NCBI RefSeq assembly: GCF_018139145.2
Contig: NC_059474.1
Span: 40,132,344-40,196,343 of the forward strand
Direction of reading: 5' to 3'
DNA length: 64,000 nt
Origin: Gymnogyps californianus
Lineage: Eukaryota; Chordata; Aves; Accipitriformes; Cathartidae
Within the stretch, counting starts at the first letter, position 1, and each line of letters begins with the position of its first letter. The notes beneath the pieces are model-generated. The model saw only the letters and a program-made list of their open reading frames with translations, was not told where the DNA came from and made no database searches. The position numbers and the translations under genes were made by a program. Shown piece by piece: positions 36,701-49,941 of this stretch.

Positions 36701-39700
36701 TATGAAATCACTGGAGTCAGTGTAGATTTTTGTTTGAATGCAACCAAACCAAACTCCTCTACTGAAAACTGGACAGCAATTAGGTGTTTAACGCAAACCT
36801 CTTTCTACCCAAGTACAGCACCAGCAGAGATGTAAGTTCTCTCCTCTCACCTAATTACTAGGTCTGTACTCCTCCTCCATTTTCCTTGGTCTCTTGCTGG
36901 TTTCATGCCCTGCCACCACATATGTGTTAAGAAGGGAAAATTTTACCACAGCCTATTGACACTGGCTTTATATTTTATCTGCTCTCCGTACAAAATCCAC
37001 ATTACAGAGGTCTGAATTCCAAAAAAGCAATTAGATTTACAACAGGTTTTAAGATAATATCTTTCAGAGAGAAGGTTGTGGTGTAGCCTGTGTGGCTGTG
37101 GAAACAACGATTCAGACAACGTCTGCAAAGAAGAATCTGACAAAGTCTACCAGCACATTTCACATGATTAGGGTGTCAATACAGATCCCTTTTAAAAATT
37201 AAAATAGGCTAAATTATCATCCAGAGGTTGCTTTTACTTATCAAGATGATGCAAGACGTTTACAGTAACAATGTTATATCCATAAGGCTTACAAGCCTTT
37301 CATCAATACTGAATGCACTTTAAAGATGTATGAGTTAGGAAAGCATCTGAGTTTACAGTTACGTGCTCTGGTCATTTCAAAATCCACCTATTTTCTATTT
37401 AATACTTCAGGGCAAGTAATTTTATAACTATCTGGTAGCATAGCCAACAGATTTTCTAGTGAAAGCATCGAGGCAAACAGACCAGCCAAGGGATTGTTTT
37501 GTTACTGATTGGCCTGCTTCAGTCTACCTGAGAATAGCAAAAAGGTACTTTCAGAGAAGGCAGTGTGTGGTTTTTTAGAAGACTTACAATATGAATCATC
37601 CCAAGCAAGGAAGGGGCGGGGGGGCAAGATGGGAGGCATCCCAGCCCTTAGTTAAAATGTTATGAAAGCCTGTTTGTTGGCCAGTCCTCTATCCTCTCCT
37701 TTCTCTGAATACAGTCAGTCAGCAGTAGGTAATATCTCTTGGGGGAAAAAAAAAAAAATCTAATCAAATTTGTCTCCAGTTGCTTGTGAAAAAGAAATAG
37801 TTCAGAGCTGTTGGCTTTTTTCCACAGTGCCACTTGAAACAGGAGGTAAATTCTGCCTTGGAAAGCAGTTTTTCTCCGATCTCCCTGGAGAACAAGATTT
37901 TCTCACCGTAGCCAGTGCTGTAACTTCCATTAATAACCAGTGTTTATAATGCGTTCATAACACAGCCTTTAATCCCACTCCAGGCCTCATTGATTAGTTC
38001 TTGCTTTAAAAGCAGTAGCGGTGCAGCTCCTATATTTTGAGGACCAGAGATCTGCTTTCAACCCCACAAATGAGAACACTGTGAAGGCAGGTTGGTTCAG
38101 CAGGCAAGCAAGAAGCCATTTACTATTATTTTGCATCCCATTAGTAGTCCAAGAATCACATTCAGGAGGCATTGGGTTACAATAGTAAAGGCAAGACTAA
38201 CTGTTTATGTATCTTTACATAGAACATGTCTTTTGATGAGACACAAACCGAGGACTTTATGTAGCACCCTATACAAGGAAAGGGAAGTTCCCTGGTGGGG
38301 AACTCCCTCCAGGCATCAGGTTTCATCCCCAGAATCAAAGTGACCCAGCAAAAAGAAGTTTGAGAGTCCACGGAACAACAATTCTTGCTCCCCCAGCACA
38401 AAACAAGCCATAAAACACTCCACTACTCCACGACAAGTTTAGAGAGTTTAATACAAAACACAAACCACAATGACCACAGTCAGCACAGAAGGCGTATGCC
38501 TTATGCTTGAACAGCATTAGTAAGGGAGATTAGAAAATACCTAATCACATTACCAGAATTAGAAGTTATCTTATCAAAGATTACATTAGTTTAGGAAGAT
38601 ATATCTTTGATGAACTGAAATTGTACCTTATTCTGTTGTTCTTTTTTTTTTTTTTTCTTTTCCTTTACTCCTCATCCCATTTTCTTAATACTTGCTACCA
38701 GGCCTGAAACATCAAAACTCTTGAAAGCACCTATCCAATTCCCACTCATAATCCATTTGGAGTATGGTACATTCTGAGCTTTGTTACCATCATTAAGGGG
38801 GTGATTTCCATTGCCACATGTTATAACCATTAGCCATCTGGCTTTTGCAGATTTTTTTTGTATCACTATTTAAAAGTGAATCAAAATACTACTCTAATTT
38901 GGGGCCAATACAGGTTACCTCATGCAAACAGATCTTATTCTCTTCTTATTTATATATCTAAAGAATCTTTTGTTTGTTTGTTTTAATTTCCTTGCAAAGG
39001 TCGCTTCAGCTTGACTTCTGGCAATTCTAACCTCTTCCTACTTTCTCTGACCTACAAGATAGGCATCTCTTTCATGCTGTCTTTAGGGTGGGAGGGAAGA
39101 GGTTCTTTCTCAGGTCACTATTCATCCAGATAAGCCTGGAGACCTTCCCTACAAGGGTGATGGTTTGGGGTTTTTTTGCATTTTGACTTGCAATCCTTTT
39201 CTGCATTCAAGTCCTTGACCTGTTTAGTTCAAGGTAATTAAACCAGTACTTTGGAAACAAAATCCTCTTAAAACACGATTTTGCTTTTTTCATACTTATA
39301 TTTTCTACCAATATTCTTATTGCTTGTTTTAGCATCTGGAAATATTTTTGAAGAACACATCCTTAGTAATTCTTATCATTTCTTGCTATACATTGAATAT
39401 ATATGTACATATGTATTGGCTTTTGTCACTCATAGACCCAATAAATATTTTATAAATATGAGCATTATTAGACATATACACATTCACACACTGAAGAAAT
39501 AACAAACGCACACACATTTTGTAAGGGGCATTTAAGTATGCATCAGTACTGCAATGTGGCTCTCCACAAATTCAGATTATGTTTTGATCCCCCAGACTTA
39601 CAGTAAAATGTTTATTCTCCTTTAAGTAGTATATACAATTTGAAACCTAAGCATAATGTCCCTCTTCAAGTTAATGACTATACTCAAGGGCTGCCACACA

Positions 39701-41064
39701 CGCATATAGTAGGTCAGACAAAACGCACATTAGGTGTTGTCCCACATCCCAAGGATGTTATCTGATGTGTCAACATTACAGTTTTTCTTTTTATTAGTCC
39801 CTGGAGTTGTTGCACTAATTTTGACAGCTGTTAAGCTCCTTTTCCTGCATTTTAACTGCTCTAAGACAATCATCATAAAGGGACAAATCCTGCTTGGCTT
39901 CATAAGGGAGAAGGGCTTTGCACAAGCCTTTTAAAACATGATGAAAGCAAAGTGGTTGTTAAGACTTTATGGTTTGTTTGGGTTTTTCTTTCCATTCAAA
40001 GCAAGGCAAAGTACCCAAGCAGTGATCTTTGTCCCTCTTTTTTCCCCCAACGACATTTAGAAGGTAACTACCTAAGCACTGACCTTTAAAATTACATATT
40101 CTGACAGCTGCTAAACTGTAAGGATAAGCTAGTAAGCATTTGTTTAATTAAACATCTTCTGAAGACAACTACAGAATCAAATCACTAATGTCAGTATTTA
40201 AACAAATCTCTTCTGAGGCAATGTCTTACCCTTAAAATTTAATTTATATTTAAAGTGAATATAAAAGTGAATATCAATATATTTTTAAAGGGAAATAGGA
40301 GCTATATTTTATGCTGCTGCTTCTCCAAAATGTGCATTGTCTTGGCTTTTCCATACACCTCATACATACTATGTGATAGATGTTGGAAAAGCCCCAAGAA
40401 GAATATAAAAATCCCAGCAGTAAACCTTTTGTTTTTGAAAGTGAACAAAATGAGAAGAGCAGGGAGGAAGAATTACCTCAAAGGATGCTGTCATTGCACG
40501 AAAAGGAGCAGTGCATTTAGCCAAGATGACTTGCGATATGCATTTCAAAGGAGAAACTGAGAAGACATTCATCCTTCTGGAGGAACCACCATCCTTTCAG
40601 AAAAAGCAGCAAGTAAGGAATGTGGTCTAAAATGTGGTTAATGAAATTAAGCATCTGAACTACTATCATAAGCAAAGCTATACACTGTTTGACATTCATT
40701 TCTTTCAGGTAAAGGATTCTTTTGAATTACTATCTAGAAGCAAGTCTAGAAGTGAGTTCCACGGGCCAGAATCTAAAGATGTTGCATATGCCGTCAGAGA
40801 TCTTACTTCTCCTCCCATTTTCACCCCATGGAGCTATTCAAAATACCCATATTCACATATGAACTCATCCAACAGGCTGGTTTCACAGAAATTACAATCC
40901 TACTTATGACCAATCTCTACATGAAATGCACCTTATGAAGCTTGCAGACATTCTGAAAACAGTTTCCACTACGGAGTCTCTTTGTTCTGGCTTCTTAATA
41001 TCCAGGAATGCAATTATTATCCTCATAGGATTGGCCAAAAAGGACACAATTCCATGTACCATAT
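33702..41064. other. Intergenic, no gene recognised
   Basis: AT-rich sequence. A less AT-rich stretch at about 37980-38520 has several - strand open frames of 60-83 codons. Its - strand reading ends in an ATTAAA-containing segment reminiscent of a decayed LTR, but I could not match it to a known element. Near 40709 a pyrimidine tract plus CAG precedes a + strand open frame running to 40909; I treat it as a weak exon candidate only. A T-run lies at 38642-38656. Confidence 0.65.
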
Positions 41065-42220
41065 TGTATTGGGTTTGCGTGGCAAGGTTTTGGTAGCGGG
41101 GGAGGGCTACAGGGGTGGCTTCTGTGAGAAGATGCCAGAAACTTCCCCTATGTCTGATAAAGCCAATGCCAGCCGGCTCCAAGACAGACCCGCCACTGGC
41201 CAAGGCCGAGCCCATCAGCAACGGTGGTAGCGCCTCTGGGATAACATATTTAAGAAGGGGGAAAAGTTACTGCGCAGCAGCAATTGCAGCCGGAGAGAAG
41301 ACTATGTGAGAGCAACAACCCTGCAGACACCAAGGTCAGTGAAGAAGGAGGGGGAGGAGGTGCTCCAGGTGCCGGAGCAGAGAGAGATTCCCCTGCAGCC
41401 CCTGGTGAAGACCGTGGTGAGGCAGGCTGTCCCCCTGCAGCCCATGGAGGTCCACGGTGGAGCAGATATCCACCTGCAGCCCGTGGAGGACCCCACGCCC
41501 CAGCACGTGGATGCCCGAAGGAGGCTGTGACCCCGTGGGAAGCCCGCGCTGGAGCAGGCTCCTGGCAGGACCTGTGGCCCCGTGGAGAGAGGAGCCCACG
41601 CTGGAGCAGGTTTGCTGGCAAGACTTGTGACCCCACGGGGGGGACCCACGCTGGAGCAGTCTGTTCCTGAAGGACTGCACCCTGTGGAAGGGACCCATGC
41701 TGGAGCAGTTCGTGAAGAACTGCAGCCCGTGGGAAGGACTCATGTTGGAGAAGTTCGTGGAGGACTGTCTCCCGTGGGAGGGACACCACGCTGGAGCAGG
41801 GGAAGAGTGTGAGTCCTCCTCCCCCTGAGGAGGAAGGAGCGGCAGAAACAATGTGTGGTGAACTGACCCAAACCCCCATTCCCCATCCCCCTGTGCTGCT
41901 CAGGGGGGGAGGAGGTAGAGAAATCGGGAGTAAAGTTAAGCCCAGGAAGAAGGGAGGGGTGGGGGGAAGGTGTGTTTTTAAGATTTGGTTTTATTTCTTA
42001 TTATCCTGCTCTGATTTGATTGGTAATAAAATTAAACTAATTTTTCCCCAAGTCGAGTCTGTTTTGCCCGTGATGGTAATTGGTGAATGATCTCTCCCTG
42101 TCCTTATCTCAACCCATGAGCTTTTCATTATATTTTTCTCTCCCCTGTCCAGCTGAGGACGGTGAGTGACAGAGCGGCTTTGGTGGGATCCTGGCATCCA
42201 ACTAGGGTCAACCCACCACA
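41065..42220 (+). mobile_element. Solo ERV long terminal repeat (1,156 bp) with internal repeats
   Basis: The element begins TGTATTGGGTTTGCGTGG and ends GGGTCAACCCACCACA. It has a TATA-like box CATATTTAAG at 41245-41254 and a polyadenylation signal AATAAA at 42025-42030, followed by a TG-rich region, the layout of a complete LTR (U3, R, U5). Between about 41380 and 41810 it is GC-rich and built from diverged repeats of motifs such as CTGCAGCCCGTGGA and CACGCTGGAGCAG. These repeats create long open frames on both strands (up to 209 codons) that are not genes. No gag, pol or env sequence adjoins it, so it is a solo LTR. I recognise it as a repeat common in songbird and related genomes but cannot name the family. 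Confidence 0.87.
41380..41810 (+). repeat. Diverged tandem units inside the 41-42 kb LTR
   Basis: Repeated motifs are visible by eye: CTGCAGCCC(A/G)TGGAGG in the first half, and C(A/C)CACGCTGGAGCAG or CATGCTGGAGCAG five times in the second half, spaced about 45-55 bases. This looks like an amplified U3 enhancer region (inference). Confidence 0.75.
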
Positions 42221-42225
42221 CATAT

Positions 42226-45200
42226 TTATTTGCAGTAAGTGAAACTTCATGTGCTTCCTAAACTGTAACAAATACATCAAGTTCCCTTCCTTGGCTTGCA
42301 GCAAACTGTTCTTTGAGGAGCAAAGAAAGAATCTCAAAAAGCTAGTCAGAGGGCAGAAATTAAACAGGAAAAATCTCCCAAATCTTTGCTTGTACTTATT
42401 CTACTGAGTAAAAACAGTGAGACCTTCATCAGCCCTGTTTGTTAAAGACAATAAGTGAAATTACTCCTTAAAGCTTCCCTCCCTCACTCCTGCTTTTCTT
42501 GGAAGCCATATCAAACAAGACTTCCATATATTTCAGTCTGCATCAGAAAGGGAAAAATTATGTATGCCCATGTGGAGTTTAGGGGTAAAAAGCTCTACCT
42601 GGTGAACAGTGGAGCATTTTCTCATGTATTGTAGAAAGCTTTTTGTTGAGGAGGGGTTTTTTGCAGTGTTTTGTTTGTGGGATTCTTTATTTCCCAGGAG
42701 AGGTGAGGAAGGAGTTACAAAAAACATGGTCAAAAGGTTATATGTGGCAATACTGATTACATGCAGCCTGATGAGAAATGCTGTTCAATTCTGATAAAAG
42801 CTGATTAATTTTGTATTTTTACTTAATTGAAGATACTTTTCAAAGTTCACATGAATTATAATTTCATCTACCAACTAAATTATGTTTTCAGTTACATACT
42901 GAAACACTGTGATGGCATCAAGATAGTGACACTAAACAGCAGTGTGTAGAAGTTATCTGCAGGTGACATAGCCTCATACCAACAGCATAATGGTGTTAGC
43001 AGGAGCAGATACCTACTACATCTGTTGCTCTGTCTAGGCGTATTTCTCACCCCATAGCTGACTTCCATTGGAACGAAGTCTCAAGGCAAATATTTGATTT
43101 TATTTCACTCTTAATGGGACTCATAGGAAAATGGGCTAGAATTGCCCTCTTCACCTCTATGACTTCATAAAGAAGTAATTCTGCATGCTCCCTTGCAAAA
43201 TTACTGTTATTCTTAGTTCACGCCTTTATCTAATGTTACACCATAGCCTTACTGAACATTCACGTACAAAACCCCTCAACAGCACCATAGCAGTCACGTC
43301 CTGAGATGCTGTCGTCTTGTGGCAGAACTGAAGGCAGAGTCAAAAAAGACTTAGTGGCTATTTTAAAAGGCTTTTCTTTAACAGCTCCCTTAAAGGCATT
43401 TCCTTCTATTGTCTTTTGAAAGCTATGTCAACTGTCCATTGTTCTTCAGGGACTGGGCTGACAGCATAATTTTTAAGTGTGCCCAAATTCGAGTATTACC
43501 TTCCATTTTCAATGACATTTAGGTTCCAAAGTGTTCAAATACATAGCTTTCAGAACTAGGATTTCAGCTCTTGTATGACTTTGGAACTTTTTATGGAGTG
43601 TTACATGGCTACGAAGCATAAGCCAGTGCTGAAGAACAAATGACCTGTTTTCCAAGGGTCAGCAACCTAGTGCAGCATTTTAGTAGGTTCAGGTCATTTT
43701 TCCCAGCTCCATAGTACAGCTCTATCCACATGCATTTTTCACAACAAATACTTCATCACTTCCTTCAATATTTATATTGAGCTAGACTAGCATCTTTGCA
43801 AATTTGGATTACTTCCCCATACTGTCTAATTAAGAAAATATATTTCAGCTCCAATGCATGTACTGGAGGATCATGTTTGCATTACAAATTTTATAAAGGA
43901 CACCAAGTTATTCAAAAGAATCAAAGAGTCACTTAAATCACTAACTGTATGTGGGTTGTTTGGGCTCCTGAGGACTGCAAGCCTGGTTTTAATAAATCAA
44001 GGGTGCTTTCTCTTTAATCAGTAAGTGAGATTTAGTGAGGAGTTAAATATACCACCAATTGTTCATGTAATCAAACTCTCTCAAGCAACACATCCACATT
44101 TTTCTGTGACTTGGACTGAAACTATCTTAATTATTATGAACCAAAGAAATGCATGAAACACGCAGAATGCACACCAGTCAGGAGAATTTGAAGTCAAGCA
44201 AAGCTCCTATATTATTTCATTTTTCAGGTCTTACAGAGTGTTTTCTCCTCTTTGTGTCTCCCCTCCTGTTTCTGCTCAGAGGAACCTGCTAGTTTATAAT
44301 GACTGTTTTATATCACTGGGAATGAACTTGAATTTAACTATTTTCAGCTGGGAACCTAAGAGTAGATGCATGTTGCTTCTTTAAATAACCAGTTCTTCTA
44401 TTGTTTAGTCCTAGAAAATACTAGTTTAATATCTGATTATAGAATTACTCTGCATATATCACCCACAATGCTATTCTGCATGGAACTGCGTGTACATCTG
44501 ATGTGGTGTATACCATCATATTCTAGACATGGAGGTTGATCCAGAACATAAAGATACCTCTTTTTGTTTTGTCACAATTTGCCTTATTCTTTTTTAAACA
44601 GACTACATATTTTCTTATATACAGTGCCATGGCCATCTAAGGGATTTTTTTTTTTTTTTTAAACACAGAAGTGCTTAGTTTCTCACTCTTATTTGTCTGC
44701 CATCTAATATCAACCTCAAAAGCTTAGAACTTGCCATATTTGATTATCTGCAATGTAATCACGCCAGGGATGCCTTTCAAAGCATCTACAAATGTCTTTA
44801 AATTAAGTTTTGTTGCTACTGCCAGGCAGTGATTTTATGGTTAGCTTGAAGTCTGTCATCCTCTCTGACATCACTTTGCACTTCAATACAACTTTTTAAT
44901 TTCTTATTTTATTTTTACAAGCCAAAGTTTGTAAAAGACTCCATGAACTGTTGACAACATAATATTCGCAGCACCCAAGAATATCTAGCAATATGCTTCT
45001 TCATTTCTGTGTGATAAATTATCTTGTTCCTTTTTTTAATATCTTGAGGATTTTTCTACATACAGGGAACAAAATATCTCCAATTCTATCCCACTCTATT
45101 TAAACTGGCAATCTGCACTTACAATACGTCATATGTAAGATCATAGACTATATGTAGACTGAAAACACAGGCAGGAAAAACGAAAAAGAAGAGTAGTGGA

Positions 45201-45839
45201 AAGATTCTACAAGTGCCCTTGAGATAGTTTCTAGTAAATTCCCATATGTTAAGGTGTTGATCACCCACACTCACAAAAATTCTCAAACAGAAAAGTTTAA
45301 AAATATAAAGAAATATTTAAATAAACAACGACAGAGATTCCATAACCCTCTAAGCAATCTATTCATCTGCCCTTACCATTGATAATTTTCTGTCTTGCCT
45401 TATTTTCTTTCCCTTATTGCAATTTGAATCCAACCGATTTCTGTGTTATCAGCTCTGAATTCAAGAAAAAAATACTCTTTTCAAGCAGTTTTTCCCTGTA
45501 TTTATTGGAACACCATTCAACCTAGTCTTCTCTTTTTTTATTCTAAACAACCTGAAGTCCTTCCATTTTCCTTCATGGAATTGTGTCTTCTAAAAGCATG
45601 TTTGCATCCTTCTAGCTTAGTTTAAAGCAAAAAGACCATCTGACATATTTTATATGTAACCCTCTCTTCATATTTCCCAACATGAAGTTTTGCATTCCAC
45701 TTACCTTATTCCACCAACCTTGTGATTTTTCTCATTTAAGTGTACAACTTTTCCTTCTATCATATATTTCTGTAATATTGTATTCCATTTTTAAAAACCA
45801 TTCTACTGTCTCATCCTGTGTGCTTTATAGCTTCCTTCT
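42226..45839. other. Intergenic, no gene recognised
   Basis: AT-rich sequence. A 13-17 base T-run lies near 44646-44660. I see no gene or transposable element that I can support, and open frames are short. Confidence 0.7.
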
Positions 45840-45985
45840 AGGTCATTGTTATCTGCTAGTATGCTATATATTCTTTTTATTCCATTATTCAAGCCATTAA
45901 TTAATATCAAGTAGTACCAGATTTGAGATAGATGATTGAAGAATGCCATTCAATACATCCCCATTGCAGCACTGAACTATTTCAT
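45840..45985 (-). mobile_element. Ancient antisense CR1/L3-like LINE remnant
   Basis: The + strand segment ATTCAAGCCATTAATTAATAT, followed by AGTACCAGATTTGAGATAG and GAAGAATGCCATTCAATA, matches the order and spacing of the complement of the CR1/L3 reverse transcriptase region. Less diverged copies there read CAAGTCATTGATGAATAT, then CACTGGACCCAGTACTGAT, then GAGGAACACCACT. Divergence is high and the edges are vague; the T/C-rich sequence back to about 45660 may belong to the same copy. Confidence 0.5.
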
Positions 45986-46293
45986 GTCATATTGCTAGGA
46001 AATCCAGGTACTGATTTTGTTATTATTTTATTCACTCCTCACTGCATATTTTTGATGAAGTCATACTCATGATTCTAAGTAATTACAAGTGGTAAATCTA
46101 AGACAACCTACACTGATTCTGAAAACAAATACTAAAATTGCATATGTCTGCCATTAGTCATTAATTTATTCCTTCTTTGTATTTTTAAGATTTAATTTCT
46201 GTTATGTACCCTGTAAGAAGAAGAGGCCATGGAAATTTGAAGAATCACCACAGAAACACAGTCTGAAACAGCAAACACACTGAAAGAATGAGT

Positions 46294-46336
46294 ATGATCC
46301 TTATGGGTCCCTTCCAACTCAAGATATTCTATGATA
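46294..46336 (+). mobile_element. Short CR1 3' tail fragment
   Basis: ATGATCCTTATGGGTCCC, then TTCCAACTCAAGATATTCTATGAT, is the standard last 40 bases of a CR1 element. Only the tail is present, a strongly 5'-truncated insertion. No clear target duplication is visible. Confidence 0.85.
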
Positions 46337-47595
46337 ATGATTTTGTATCTTGTAAAAACAATTTGCTTTTATTTCTCATATCCATGGTATAAGGATAATA
46401 AAGACCAAGATTTTTAAATGAGATTATGGATTCGTCACATTTTGTCACACATTTAAAGGTATCTCAAAATAGCTATCCAAGAACAGAGATGTTCCAAAAT
46501 CTCTTCACACATACAGAAGTAATTTTAAAATTTTAAAACAGAACGTTAAAGGACCAGAATCATCTAAACCACTCCACTCACAATGTAAAAAGTTGCATAC
46601 ATTTATTTTACAGTTTTGACCTAATATGACTGCTAGTTTTTTTTAAATAAAATTCTTATGGATTCTAGCCTATTTTCTCCACCTCAAAGAGACTAGTTTC
46701 CTCAGCAGGAAATCAAATAAGAGATGGAATAGCCTACGAGTAATACAGGTGTACTTTGATTTTCACTTTATTATTTTCGTAATTAAATATAAAGACTAAC
46801 TTTCAGTTCAGTGAAAACTAGGAAAAAAATTCATAGTACGGAATATGTAAGAGTTATGTATTTCCTACAATGCAATGCAGTCATTCAAAATATTTGTTTT
46901 GGAAAAGGAGTTCTTTTCCTTACAATCCAGATTTCTTCTGTTTGATCCTGCAGGAGAAGGTACAGACCTTTTGTTTATGATCAAATCTGTGAGTGGAGAG
47001 GACTGTACTATCATAAATTTATCATTGGGGGTGACAATTTCCCTGCAGGAATGCATGAGACAACATACAGGAGAAATCAGCCTTGATATCAAGCAACAGA
47101 GTTGTGAATTGATAAATAAACTCAAGGGGCAGGGGAGGGGGAGAGGGAAGTACAGTCAAGTGAAGAACTGTTTTTTAGAAACAAAATATCATTAGATGTG
47201 TACGACTATATTTCAGAACAATTTAAGAAAAAGACATAAACTACTCTGGTTGATTTTTATGGATGATGGGGTGAAAGTGGTCAAGAAATGTGTGCTGCTG
47301 TCATCTTCCTGTTCACTGAGGACCTTCTAACAATACTAAGTCCCACTAGAAGCAAGAAGTAAAATGTAAAAGGTAAATCTAAAACACACCCAGTCAAGTC
47401 TTCTTTGGGATCCAAAATTGAGGTAGGTACCAACAAATCTAAACCCTTTATAACTGCCCAGAAGATAATTCCTCTAGAAACCATTCCAACTGAAGGGCAC
47501 ATGCTTTCTTCTGAACTAAGCTCTAAAGCCAGCTCACAAGTGAAACATAGGCCTAAACAAACTCAAACTGTTCCCCCTTTTCATGGATGTCCAAA

Positions 47596-47626
<31 letters not shown>

Positions 47627-49917
47627 CAAACACCAAACCAGTCGGAAATAGCGTGCACAACTTTGTTGAAAGCAGACCACTGCTAAGTAAACCTTCAGAG
47701 CCACTTTGTAAACAGCCAGAAACATCTAGTCAGTTTTCTGTAAACAGCCAAGTCACGCACCAGCTGAAGACGGCAGCCTTCTGCAGAAGCCTTTGGTTGA
47801 TATTTAACAGGGTTACATTTTAACCCAGCAAATAGTCACAGCTATTATCATCGCAGTTGGATTGCACAAACCAGAAAACTCTTCAAAAAATGAGCCACAG
47901 CCTGTTCTGATTTGGTGACGCCGTTTGAGAGCTTGACAGGACAGAATAAATCAGAGAGAAAAATCAATAGATCTCCTACTAAAATATGACAGGCCAATTC
48001 TTGCAAGGTCCATCCTTAATCCTCACGAATAAGCAGAAAAATTTTAATTCACCTTGAGTTTACAAGTTTCAACTCAGTATGACAGACATAAGCACAAATA
48101 TTTATGCCTTCCTTGTTTGCTTCTTTCTACATTACACTTACCCCCATTAACATACTTTGAGAAGGAATTAAATTGATCATGTGAGTGATTTCCCTGACCT
48201 TCAGAGCTTGAAAGATTTAAGACTTGTATTTACTCAAAGGAATATTACATGTTTTATCCAAATAAATTCTCCTCTTACTTTTGTTGAGCCTTCTAATTTT
48301 TCTTTATAAAGTGAATGTATCACCATCACTCCCACAGGAATATAATTCTGTTTAACAACTTAGTCTTTTAATCCTGTCCTTCTGATTGCACCTTAAAAGT
48401 AAACTAAACTACTGTAAAACACTCAAAGTGCCACAAAAATAAAGATTTGGCAAATTGACCACAATTCAGATCTAAGCTGCTCTTACAAATTGTTCTGTGA
48501 AACTTCTAAAACTTCCGAGCTCTTTTAGGTTGAAAGGCAATGTAAAAATGAAAATTGTTAACAGAATGAGTACATTTGCATGTTTCCTGTACATTGTATG
48601 TTTTCTGTAGAAATAAATTCCTTAGAGCCTGTTCTCGGTTTCACTGATATAAACCAAGTGTGACATTGTAAGACTTCTACCCTAAGGGCTTTTGAATGTT
48701 CATTTTTAGTTTTTACAGATGTAAGATCAATAAATATCACATAGCCTGACTATCCATTGTTATTTTGCAGTAATTATGACTATTTTTGATAGTGTACATA
48801 GCCTAGTCTGATGCTGAGTTTAAATAGTCCCCCAAATTCTCCTCTTTTTTAAAGAATTCAGGATGGTTCTAGTTTTCCAAAACCTGAGAACTGCTAAAGA
48901 AAATGGAATAGATTTAAATAGAAAAGCTAAAGCTTAACACCATCCTGCGTTACTAATGCAAGTTTCTCAGTAACTTCAGTAAAGTATGGGCCTGAAAGCA
49001 GGAAGCTAAAACTTTCAAATACCTGCAAGCTAGAGGATAAGGCTGGCTAGTGTATTTAGGGCACCTTGATATCTGTGATTAGCATGCAAAAAATGTTAGG
49101 AATTTTGTTATGGCATGGATTCTGAATGCAGTTTCCCAAACCTGAATTCAACAGATTTCTATAGAACTACAGATTTGTTCTCAGAGTTAAACCTATAATC
49201 CATTTTTTTAATCTTGCCATTATCCTATATTAATTGTAAATTGAAAAGATGTAATGTCACTAGGCACTTTGACAAAAAGCAACAGATTAGGTCATTAAAG
49301 ACTATTCTCAGATGGAAATAATATTGTTTGCATATCTGGATTGTTACTAGCCAAACTAACAACTCATTTGTTAAGTTATGAGTTATAAATAATAAGGTCC
49401 TGAGGTTATTTGCTTTAAAAGCCAGCATTAGAAGATTATAACTAATATAAACCTCTACTTACCTGAGCACTTCCAAAACATTTTATGTCTTAGAGTCACA
49501 AAAGTCATCTTTGTTTTTATCATATTAATCCTGGGGGCAGGGGAGGTGGAAAACAGGCTGCACCTAGTTTCTCTGGTTTTGCTTGCTTGCACCCTTGGCA
49601 GGTTTTTCTCCATGTATGCCAAGGAACTAATCAAAAGCACATTTGGTAGTTTTTACTGAAGGTTGGCAATTGCTGAACATCATCATCTTTGGCAGGAAGA
49701 ATTCCATAATTTTGGTCAAACTCCTATAAAAGTTAGGTCTTCCCAAACCTCACTGTGTTAACCAACAGCTAATTTTTTTCCAGCAGAATGTTAGTATCAT
49801 GAGAGATATCAAAGCGAGATGCACTGGAGGGTATGAAGTCTGAGGGACCCTGCAGATTTAGCCTTTGAACTGAAGTGATATCTGCTTATGACAACCTGTA
49901 TTCAGCCTTTGTTTTGG

Positions 49918-49941
49918 AAAAAAAAAAAAAAAAAAAAAAAA
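49918..49941. repeat. 24-base poly-A run
   Basis: Uninterrupted A-run. The preceding sequence has no AATAAA and matches no gene or LINE that I know, so I do not call a retrocopy. Confidence 0.9.

Larger units (their letters stand above)
41060..42225. repeat. 5-bp target-site duplication CATAT around solo LTR
   Basis: CATAT at 41060-41064 is repeated at 42221-42225, exactly flanking the LTR termini TGTATTGGG and CCACCACA. This confirms the element boundaries. Confidence 0.9.

Noticed and set aside
41250..41879. Longest open frame in the window (209 codons, - strand) and overlapping frames on both strands.
   Set aside because: They lie wholly inside the GC-rich repeats of the solo LTR at 41065-42220. 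Several frames are open at once because of composition, and the peptide is a low-complexity repeat.
49800..49941. Processed pseudogene ending in the 24-A run.
   Set aside because: No AATAAA before the run, no recognisable coding sequence and no target duplication seen.
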